From Candidatus Brocadiaceae bacterium (lineage in GTDB: Bacteria > Planctomycetota > Brocadiia > SM23-32): a stretch of 11,308 nt of DNA. Shown piece after piece: positions 1 through 6,217 of this stretch (positions are counted from its first letter, which is position 1; each line of letters begins with the position of its first letter). The notes under the pieces were generated by a model, which did not search any database, had not been told where the DNA came from, and saw only the letters and a program-made list of their open reading frames with translations. The DNA lies in assembly GCA_003567495.1 (NCBI GenBank), contig PWZK01000358.1, positions 1 through 11,308 of the forward strand. The letters run 5' to 3'. Made by a program: the position numbers and the translations under genes.

Positions 1-157
1 ACACTTACAGCGTCTCAATTAAATCTTTTTGCCAAAAAAACAAGATAATTATAAATAAGATACTATGGAGCCCGACCCGGACAAGCCTGAATTTGCAGTT
101 GTCTGGTTGTTGAGACCGGCCGAAAAAAACAAAAACAGGCGCGTTCGTATCGGGCAC
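1..157. other. AT-rich non-coding flank downstream of the acyl-CoA synthetase gene
   Basis: No open reading frame or RNA gene is supported here. Positions 21-66 are very AT-rich, and the rest is mixed sequence with an A-rich run at about 122-136. Read on the minus strand, downstream of the synthetase stop codon, that run becomes a T-rich tract (about 136-122), but I find no strong stem in front of it. A terminator is therefore possible but not demonstrated. Confidence 0.5.
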
Positions 158-2263
158 CTATTTTTCCACCCGAAACCTCACATCCAGGGCGCAGATGCCG
201 CCGCCCTTTTCAAAGACCAGTAGCGGATTGATGTCACATTCTGCAAATTGGGGATATTCCGTGGCGAGTTTTGAGAGGCGCAGCAAGCAATCTTCGAGCG
301 CTTCGAGGTCGCCCGGCTTCTCTCCCCTTGCGCCTTTCAGAATAGCCGCCGTACGTATATCCTTCACCATCTCCCGCACGTCCGTCCGCGAAAGCGGGGC
401 CACGCGGAACGATACGTCTTTAAGCAACTCTACGTAAATGCCTCCGAGCCCGAACATTACAAGCGGGCCGAACTGCGGGTCCCGGTTAAACCCTACGATA
501 ACTTCCGTGCCGCCTTTTACCATTTCCTGAACCAGCACGCCTTCAATTCGCGCGTCGGGTTTGTAGGCGACGGCCGAGTCCATAATCGAGTTGAAAGCCG
601 CCCGCACTTCATTTTCCGTGCGGAGTCCCAGCCGGACGCCACCGGCGTCTGATTTGTGCAATATATCGTCTGAAGCCAATTTCATAACCGTCGTTGCACC
701 TATTTGTGCCGCGGCCTCGACGGCTTCATTCTCGTCTGTCGCCAGTATGCTTTCAGGCAGCGGAATGGAGCAACACTCCAGAATCTTGCGCGCCTGACGT
801 TCTCCGAGTTCGTTCCTGTTTTGTTCTGCAGATTTTTTTAAAACCGCCTTTAAGCCATCGTTGTCGAAACTAAAGACCGGCGCAGGCTCAATATTCTTCT
901 CCTTCCACTGTCTGGACAGATACATGGCGTTAAGTGTCACCACTGCGCGTTCGGGATGAGTATAGTTTGGAACGCCTTCTTTTTCGAGTATCTTTGCCCC
1001 CCTGTCGGCTAAAAAACTCCCCATAAAGGATGCGAGTACGGGCTTGTCGGTCGTTCGGGCCAGCTCACCGACTGTCCGGGCGGTTTCTTCAACTTCAGTC
1101 GATGTCTGGGGAGTGATGATGACCACTATACCGTCGACGTTCTCATCTTCTATAACAGCACCCAAAGCTGTTCTGTACCGTTCTGCCCGCGCATCCCCTA
1201 TGACATCGACCGGGTTTTTTATGTTTGCGTCCGCCGGCAGCTTTTTGCCCAGAACTTCAGTTGTCGTTGTCGAGAAACGCGCCATCTCCAGGCTGAGTGT
1301 TTCGATCGTATCGGCGGCCAATATGCCCGGGCCGCCGGCGTTAGTCACAATCGCAGTGCGGGGCCCGGCCGGGGGCGCCTGACGCGAAAGAGCCCTGATG
1401 TAATCGAAAAATTCTGTTACATTACGCGCCCGGATCACCCCGCACTGTTTGAATGCGGCCTCGTAGGCCGCATCCGAACCCGCAAGGCTTCCCGTGTGGC
1501 TGGAGGCGGCAAGCGCACCTGCACTTGTGCGCCCGGACTTAAGTATGATTATCGGTTTTTCCCGGGTTACCTTCCTGGCGGTCTTCATGAATTTTGCACC
1601 GTCCTCTATGCTCTCAACGTAACCGAGAATGACGTCGGTGCCGGGGTCGTCGCCAAGCGCCTCTATGAGGTCGCTCTCATCAACGTCGGCCTTGTTGCCA
1701 TAGCTCACAAAACGCGAGATGCCGAGTCCCCCCGCAGTTTTCTCACCCGCAAACCAATCCAGCACGGCGGTGCCCAGCGCTCCGCTCTGGCTGAAAAAAG
1801 CCACGTTGCCGACCTGCGGCATGGTGGCGCTGAAAGACGCGTTCAGGCCGTCGGGGGGGCTTATCACGCCCAGGCAGTTAGGTCCGATGCAGCGCATTTC
1901 CAGACGACGGCACAGAGCGACCAGCTTGTTCTCAAGACCGGCTCCCTCCTCCCCGGTCTCTTTGAAGCCCGAGGAGATGACAATCACGGAGTCTATTCCC
2001 GCCTCGCCGCATTGCTCGACGACTTGCAGGACCAGCCGCGCCGGGAGCACTATTACGGCCAGATCCACTTTTTTACCTATTGCGCCGGGCTCCGGGTAAC
2101 ACCTCAGGCCCAGAATCTCTTCACTCTTGGGATTGACCGGGAAAATGTCCCCTTCAAAACCCGCATCGAGAATGTTTTTTACCAGGTCATGACCTATTTT
2201 ACCGGGCGTCCTGCTGGCGCCGACTACCGCGACTGAATCGGGTTGGAAAAAATGTTTTAACAT
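158..2263 (-). CDS. ADP-forming acetate/acyl-CoA synthetase, fused alpha-beta subunits
   Basis: This 701-aa protein should interconvert acyl-CoA + ADP + Pi with the free acid + ATP + CoA in the cytoplasm, conserving energy at the end of fermentation. Domains run in order: a CoA-binding Rossmann domain (about 5-130, with VAVVGAS at 11-17), succinyl-CoA-synthetase-like ligase domains (about 150-450, with FFSQSGALG at 156-164), and a C-terminal ATP-grasp/beta part (about 475-700, with GLGGIYVELL at 605-614 and ECDINPLLV at 675-683). The expected phosphohistidines are visible: His256 in SSHTGS and His536 in ILHKSDAGGV, matching the alpha and beta histidines of the archaeal ACD relay. There is no GNAT domain, so it is not a Pat-type lysine acetyltransferase. 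The ATG at 2263 fits the family N-terminus, but no Shine-Dalgarno precedes it. Substrate (acetate, propionate, branched or aryl acids) cannot be told from sequence. It is separated from the upstream glycosyltransferases by a repeat-bearing spacer and is probably its own unit. Confidence 0.93.
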   Translation of the reverse strand: MLKHFFQPDSVAVVGASRTPGKIGHDLVKNILDAGFEGDIFPVNPKSEEILGLRCYPEPGAIGKKVDLAVIVLPARLVLQVVEQCGEAGIDSVIVISSGFKETGEEGAGLENKLVALCRRLEMRCIGPNCLGVISPPDGLNASFSATMPQVGNVAFFSQSGALGTAVLDWFAGEKTAGGLGISRFVSYGNKADVDESDLIEALGDDPGTDVILGYVESIEDGAKFMKTARKVTREKPIIILKSGRTSAGALAASSHTGSLAGSDAAYEAAFKQCGVIRARNVTEFFDYIRALSRQAPPAGPRTAIVTNAGGPGILAADTIETLSLEMARFSTTTTEVLGKKLPADANIKNPVDVIGDARAERYRTALGAVIEDENVDGIVVIITPQTSTEVEETARTVGELARTTDKPVLASFMGSFLADRGAKILEKEGVPNYTHPERAVVTLNAMYLSRQWKEKNIEPAPVFSFDNDGLKAVLKKSAEQNRNELGERQARKILECCSIPLPESILATDENEAVEAAAQIGATTVMKLASDDILHKSDAGGVRLGLRTENEVRAAFNSIMDSAVAYKPDARIEGVLVQEMVKGGTEVIVGFNRDPQFGPLVMFGLGGIYVELLKDVSFRVAPLSRTDVREMVKDIRTAAILKGARGEKPGDLEALEDCLLRLSKLATEYPQFAECDINPLLVFEKGGGICALDVRFRVEK

Positions 2264-2271
2264 TTGTGGTA

Positions 2272-2312
2272 TTGTGATTTTGAATTTATCTGGAACTTGT
2301 GATTTTGAATTT
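2272..2312. repeat. Two 16-bp direct repeats just upstream of the acyl-CoA synthetase start
   Basis: TTGTGATTTTGAATTT occurs at 2272-2287 and again, identically, at 2297-2312, a 25-bp period. It covers about 10 to 50 nt upstream of the synthetase ATG (2263), in the expected leader/promoter region. It could be a regulator-binding pair or a small tandem duplication. No convincing -35/-10 pair was found beside it. Confidence 0.75.
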
Positions 2313-2360
2313 GTAATTTTTTCAACATTTGCAAGGTTCGTAGTTGGTTGATGAGAGGAA

Positions 2361-2475
2361 GCTAATTCTTTTTCAAGGCTTTGCTTGAAAAAGAATTAAT
2401 AAAACAACCACGACAACGACTAAACGGCAAACGACATTATTTTTTAGGACATCGACAATTTGTTGTCGATATTGC
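2361..2475 (+). repeat. Composite hairpin-palindrome intergenic repeat, copy 1
   Basis: The left part is a perfect 15-bp inverted repeat: TAATTCTTTTTCAAG at 2363-2377 pairs with 2384-2398 around a 6-nt loop. A linker containing CAACGACTAAACGGCAAA (2414-2431) follows. The right part is a perfect 8-bp palindrome, ATCGACAA at 2451-2458 with TTGTCGAT at 2463-2470 around TTTG. The same three modules recur in the same order, spacing and orientation near 9349-9460. It fills most of the gap between the second glycosyltransferase stop and the acyl-CoA synthetase leader. No transposase or coding capacity is present. A terminator role is possible for this copy only. Confidence 0.85.
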
Positions 2476-2487
2476 GATATTAAGCGC

Positions 2488-3714
2488 CTAAAACTCCGGC
2501 GGAATGCTTACAGGTATGCCTTCGTGTTCCTGCAAATTGGCCATTTGGTAGGCCTCGTAGTATTTTTCTGCGATTATCTCCCAACTGACTTCGCTGAGAA
2601 GATACTGATGCAGATTATACCCCAGTTGCCACCGGAGACTTTCGTCGGTCGCCATGCGGACAATCTGCCGCTGAAGCATATCGCGATTGGAGAAAAGCAG
2701 TCCGCCGCCGCTTTCCAGCGTCTGGGCGGTCAACCCTTCGAGCGGCGCCGTAGTTATGAACGGTTTGTTCAGCGCTATTATACGCGCCAGGGTGCCCGAC
2801 TGTGTTTCGTCGAGCGATGGAAGCAGAACAAAGTCGCAGACCGCCATCACTTTGTAGTATATAGCGCCCCTGGGGGTGAACTTGTAAAACTCCGCGGCCC
2901 CTTTTTCTGCAAGCACGTTAACGCCCGAAAGGTACTCGGCATATGCCCCGATATCATACGGATCCCTCAGATCGCCTGCAGCAAGCAGCAGCCAGTCTTC
3001 ACCGGTTTTCTCCTCGATCTCGGCACATATATCTTCCCACATGCCGGTGACGACATCCCAGCGTTTATTTCTCTGTATCCATCCCACCAGGCCTATGATA
3101 TGTTTGCCTTTGAGGTGCCCCAGCCCTATCTCATCTTTCAGATCGTCCGCCTGGTCTATGGCGTAGCGCCTGTCCGGCCTCGCCCCGTGCGGCACTATCA
3201 TTATATTTTCCGGAATTTCCCAGCCATGCATCGAGTAGGTCCATTCCAGCCGCCATTTTTGATAATGACACTTAAACAACACCACGCTGCAGCGCGGGGT
3301 CAGTTCGTGGATAAATTGTTCCTCGTGTTCCTTCATGCGACCGTGAACTGTATGCGGTTCGACAATTGTGGGCACGGACCGCAGCCTGTCGAGAAGCTCA
3401 AGAAAGCCTGCGTTGTTGTCGGACCGGCCGTCTTCGTCTACGTAGTTATAAAGCCCGTATTCATGCTGCAGGTGAACTGCATACGGATCCAGTTCTTTAA
3501 CCTTTTCAGCGACGGGCACGTACCAATCTTTCCTTTCGAGATCTATTATCGGAAAAACGCCGTCGCCCTCTCCATCCTTGTGAGAGATGACGTAAGTCGG
3601 CCTGTCCGGGTCTTTTTTCTGGACAAACTCCATTGCTTCTTCAGCAAAGGTGGCTATCCCGCACTTGCGCGGGGGCCAGCTGCTTACCATCACTACAGGT
3701 TTTTTTTCTGTCAT
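2488..3714 (-). CDS. GT4-like (GT-B fold) glycosyltransferase, second gene of the pair
   Basis: A predicted cytoplasmic sugar transferase of 408 aa using a nucleotide-sugar donor; donor and acceptor are unknown. Residues from the ATG: PPRKCGIATF at 14-23, QHEYG at 83-87, EPHTVHG at 119-125, VPHG at 174-177, the start of the C-terminal Rossmann domain at about 206-212 (IIGLVGW), and SGTLA at 306-310. Each has an equivalent in the 755-aa neighbour, so the two are divergent paralogues. The usual GT4 E-x7-E motif is not evident; DETQSGTLA stands in its place. The frame is open to a GTG at 3765 that overlaps the upstream stop codon, which would give 425 aa. I prefer the ATG at 3714 because it has GAGGGG just upstream and the conserved N-terminus begins right after it. 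It lacks the toroid domain of its partner and lies 43 nt downstream, so the two are probably co-transcribed. Confidence 0.85.
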   Translation of the reverse strand: MTEKKPVVMVSSWPPRKCGIATFAEEAMEFVQKKDPDRPTYVISHKDGEGDGVFPIIDLERKDWYVPVAEKVKELDPYAVHLQHEYGLYNYVDEDGRSDNNAGFLELLDRLRSVPTIVEPHTVHGRMKEHEEQFIHELTPRCSVVLFKCHYQKWRLEWTYSMHGWEIPENIMIVPHGARPDRRYAIDQADDLKDEIGLGHLKGKHIIGLVGWIQRNKRWDVVTGMWEDICAEIEEKTGEDWLLLAAGDLRDPYDIGAYAEYLSGVNVLAEKGAAEFYKFTPRGAIYYKVMAVCDFVLLPSLDETQSGTLARIIALNKPFITTAPLEGLTAQTLESGGGLLFSNRDMLQRQIVRMATDESLRWQLGYNLHQYLLSEVSWEIIAEKYYEAYQMANLQEHEGIPVSIPPEF

Positions 3715-3718
3715 TTTT

Positions 3719-3724
3719 CCCCTC
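3719..3724 (-). promoter_or_regulatory. Ribosome binding site deciding the start of the second glycosyltransferase
   Basis: GAGGGG on the minus strand lies 4 nt before the ATG at 3714. It supports this start over the GTG at 3765, whose extra 17 residues resemble nothing in the paralogue. Confidence 0.6.
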
Positions 3725-3757
3725 GTTCCATCATTTGTAGCGTTTTGACACCCCGGG

Positions 3758-6025
3758 CTAAGCACCTATCCGATTTTGTTCGGAATACATCTCAATCAAT
3801 GTAAGCAGAGAAAGCAGGCAGCAAAGCGTGCTTTCAGCGCCCTGATTGCGGCTGCTCCCCTTGTATGTCAGCCCATCGAGACACCCGCCGGTTACAAAAT
3901 CATACAGCGGCGCTTCAATATCGTTAACCCCCATGAACCAGTCAAACGCCAACCGCATATCCTTCAGATATTGTCTGTTCCCGGTAGAGATGAAGGCAGC
4001 TTTAAGCGCTTCCGTCAGGGCGCAGGCATCTATGGGCTGCTGGTCGAATTGAGCGGCCACCCCGCCTTTCGGGTACCATCCTTGCGCGCCGACCAGAGAA
4101 AAATGGTTGCCTCTCCGGCATTTATCCAGTAAAAACTCAAGCGTATCCACACCGGCTTTCAGGTATGATTCATTGCCTGTGGCCTCATACGCCAGAAACA
4201 TTGAGTGCGGCAGCAGGGCATTGTCGTAGGTAATTGCAGGTTCAAACCATACCCAATCGCCTTCTGCATGATGCCGCAACAACTCCATGTTTTTTGATGC
4301 CAGCATTTCAATTTTCCCTTCTATGTCATGTGCTTCAGGATAGCGCTGGAGGTAATTGTAAAGCCCCAGGATCGCGTTGGCCTTTCCCCTCGGATTCATA
4401 ACCTGCAGCAGCTCCCGGTTCGAAATGGAACGTTCCATGATTTCCGTTGCCAACTGCTTGAACTCTTCCGGGCCTTTGTTGATAACATAGCCCAAACCCC
4501 AAAGCGCACGTCCGAAACAATCATCGCTCCCTACCGGTTCCAAAAAAGTTCTGTCATACCCCATAAAATTGCAAAACAGCCCGTCCGGTCTCTGCGCATA
4601 ATGAACGAAGCTAAGATATATACCCAGCAGGCGCCGGGCTTCGCCTGCATTGAAGAGGTGGTGGAATTTTGCGACCACCACCAGAGCGCGCGCGTTATCG
4701 TCGGTTGTGTAACCGTGATTCCGGTTGGGCAGAGAGTATATAGCATGCTGGAACAATCCGGTGTCATCCGTCAATGCGGCCAAATGTTTTAGTTTGGGCC
4801 GTGGAACCCCGGTAACGGGAAGCGTATATCGCATGGTGCTGTCCGGGAGTATCGCCCGCACGCGTGTGGCATTCATTGCCGCCCGGAAGGTATCCACGTA
4901 ACGCTGGCCGACCTGAGACCAGACCATATTTCTGCTGTACTCGTAGGCTTTCGCCCGCATCTCCCGCAACTTTTCCTTGTCGTCAAGGAGGCTCAAAACA
5001 CCTTCAGTCAGGGCGTCCTCATCTTTAACATCTACCAGCACGCCCCGATCCTTATCAAGAAGCTCTTCGGCATACCAGTAATTGGTTGAAACTACGGGCT
5101 TGCCGGCACCAAGCGCATAAGCCAGTGTGCCGCTTGTGATTTGTTCTCTGTTCAGATAGGGAGTTACGTAGATATCCGCTGCTTTGAGAAATTCCCCCAG
5201 TTCGCGCTGTTCGACGAACCGGTCGATAAACAACACGTTACGTTGAAGACCCAGGTCTCTTGCCAGGCGCTGAAGCCCGAGCCGGTATTTTTCCCCTTCA
5301 CGCTTGACAATTTCGGGGTGTGTCGCGCCCAGCACGATATAGCATATATCGGGATGTTCCTCCACTATGGGAGGCATCGCCCTGAGCATGGTTTCTATGC
5401 CTTTGCCTTCGCTCAGAAGTCCGAATGTGAGAAGAACCCGCCTGCCGGACATATCGAACTGCTCTTTATAATTATCTGGCTCCACCAGCGGCAGGTTATC
5501 AACACCGTGTGGTATAAAGGTCAGCTTCTCCCGGGGGGCATCATAAACGTCCCTCAAAAATGATATGCCTTTGTGACTCATTACTACCAACCGGTAGCTC
5601 AAAGCGATAAGATCTTTCATCACCTGAGACTGTCCGTCGCTGGGTTTGTCAAGAACGGTGTGGAGGGTGGTGACTACGGGGCATCGCAACTCTCTGACCA
5701 GATCAAGCACATATTCGCCGTCCGGCCCGCCGAAAATTCCGAACTCGTGTTGGAGTGAAAGCACCCTTACATTGCTATAATTCAGAAATTTAGCTGCTTC
5801 AACGTAATCTATGCGCCCCCTGTGATCAAACTTATATTTGACCGGGTCGGTGTAGGCCAATTCCAGGTCCGGATTATCAAGGGCGATTACATTCAGCTGA
5901 AGCCTTTTGTTGATGCGCCACCGGCAGGCACTGATCAGGCTTTTTGTAAAGGTGGCGATGCCGCATTGGCGGGGCGGGAAAGTGCTTAAAAAAGCTATCC
6001 TGTCATTTTGATCGCTGGCAGCCAA
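3758..6025 (-). CDS. Bifunctional-looking GT4 glycosyltransferase with C-terminal alpha/alpha-toroid domain
   Basis: The 755-aa protein has two parts. Residues 9-385 form a GT-B glycosyltransferase: PPRQCGIATF at 17-26, QHEFGIFGG at 92-100, LHTVLDKP at 121-128, IPHGVD at 171-176, the GT4-like TFGLLSEGKGIE at 200-211, and NREQITSGTLAYALGAGKP at 292-310. Residues about 415-745 are a helical-hairpin domain resembling six-hairpin glycosidases. Recurrent acidic/aromatic signatures sit between helices: TTDDNARAL (440-448), GSDDCFGRALWGLG (499-512), WFEPAITYDNALLPH (593-607), QPIDACALTEAL (663-674) and NQGAESTLCCLL (727-738). Similar GT4-plus-toroid proteins of about 750 aa occur in many bacteria, but I know no firm function. 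Transfer coupled to trimming or sensing of the glycan is inference. The start is TTG at 6025: AAGGGA lies 6 nt upstream, and the nearest ATG (6032) is out of frame. A strong promoter lies about 70-95 nt upstream, so this is the first gene of the operon. Confidence 0.87.
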   Translation of the reverse strand: MAASDQNDRIAFLSTFPPRQCGIATFTKSLISACRWRINKRLQLNVIALDNPDLELAYTDPVKYKFDHRGRIDYVEAAKFLNYSNVRVLSLQHEFGIFGGPDGEYVLDLVRELRCPVVTTLHTVLDKPSDGQSQVMKDLIALSYRLVVMSHKGISFLRDVYDAPREKLTFIPHGVDNLPLVEPDNYKEQFDMSGRRVLLTFGLLSEGKGIETMLRAMPPIVEEHPDICYIVLGATHPEIVKREGEKYRLGLQRLARDLGLQRNVLFIDRFVEQRELGEFLKAADIYVTPYLNREQITSGTLAYALGAGKPVVSTNYWYAEELLDKDRGVLVDVKDEDALTEGVLSLLDDKEKLREMRAKAYEYSRNMVWSQVGQRYVDTFRAAMNATRVRAILPDSTMRYTLPVTGVPRPKLKHLAALTDDTGLFQHAIYSLPNRNHGYTTDDNARALVVVAKFHHLFNAGEARRLLGIYLSFVHYAQRPDGLFCNFMGYDRTFLEPVGSDDCFGRALWGLGYVINKGPEEFKQLATEIMERSISNRELLQVMNPRGKANAILGLYNYLQRYPEAHDIEGKIEMLASKNMELLRHHAEGDWVWFEPAITYDNALLPHSMFLAYEATGNESYLKAGVDTLEFLLDKCRRGNHFSLVGAQGWYPKGGVAAQFDQQPIDACALTEALKAAFISTGNRQYLKDMRLAFDWFMGVNDIEAPLYDFVTGGCLDGLTYKGSSRNQGAESTLCCLLSLLTLIEMYSEQNRIGA

Positions 6026-6031
6026 GATTCA

Positions 6032-6037
6032 TCCCTT
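6032..6037 (-). promoter_or_regulatory. Ribosome binding site supporting the TTG start at 6025
   Basis: AAGGGA on the minus strand lies 6 nt upstream of TTG. The overlapping ATG (6032) opens a frame of only nine codons before TGA, so it is unlikely to be the gene start. Confidence 0.65.
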
Positions 6038-6092
6038 ACAGGTATGGGGTGGTTAAAAACAACAAAAAAAGGCACATATTTACCGACAAGGA

Positions 6093-6121
6093 ATTATACG
6101 CTTAAACTGTACTGTTTTCAA
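6093..6121 (-). promoter_or_regulatory. Near-consensus sigma70-type promoter for the glycosyltransferase operon
   Basis: On the minus strand, TTGAAA (6116-6121) and TATAAT (6093-6098) are separated by exactly 17 nt. This is one mismatch from the -35 consensus and a perfect -10. Transcription would start near 6086, giving a leader of about 60 nt before the TTG start. No operator-like palindrome is visible around it, so expression may be constitutive. It makes the glycosyltransferase pair a unit separate from the membrane-protein gene upstream. Confidence 0.75.
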
Positions 6122-6217
6122 GTAAAAAGGGGAGAGAGGATCAAACTGCCTGAATCCTTTCACTGTAACAGATTTTAAGGATACTTAAAGGAAAATTGTC
6201 CTTGGGCTATTACAACA
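6122..6217. other. Spacer between the membrane-protein stop and the glycosyltransferase promoter
   Basis: No gene is seen. Just downstream of the membrane-protein stop is a weak 5-bp hairpin, AAGGA/TCCTT (6188-6192 with 6199-6203), without a proper T tract. It is at best a poor terminator. Confidence 0.35.

Noticed and set aside
29..55. Promoter-like TTGCCA with TATAAA on the plus strand
   Set aside because: The 15-nt spacer is short, the sequence is generally AT-rich, and no plus-strand gene follows.
1496..2236. Plus-strand open frame of 246 codons
   Set aside because: It is antisense to the acyl-CoA synthetase and has no family signal.
158..2263. Pat-type protein lysine acetyltransferase
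   Set aside because: The domain order fits the acyl-CoA synthetase core, but no GNAT domain is attached, and both phosphohistidine motifs are intact.
2363..2398. Long hairpin as a simple intrinsic terminator of the glycosyltransferase operon
   Set aside because: The stem is AT-rich, no clean T tract follows on the minus strand, and a second copy lies upstream of divergent genes, where no terminator is needed. A secondary terminator role for this copy is not excluded.
2411..2436. CRISPR-like or tandem repeat made of ACGAC units
   Set aside because: The units are short (6-9 nt) and imperfect with no spacers; they are the linker of the composite repeat.
2524..3804. Plus-strand open frame of 426 codons
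   Set aside because: It lies antisense to the well-supported glycosyltransferase, has no recognisable domain, and is Phe/His/Arg-rich as expected of a mirrored frame.
6188..6203. Terminator after the membrane-protein gene
   Set aside because: The stem is only 5 bp, with a 6-nt loop and no adequate T tract.
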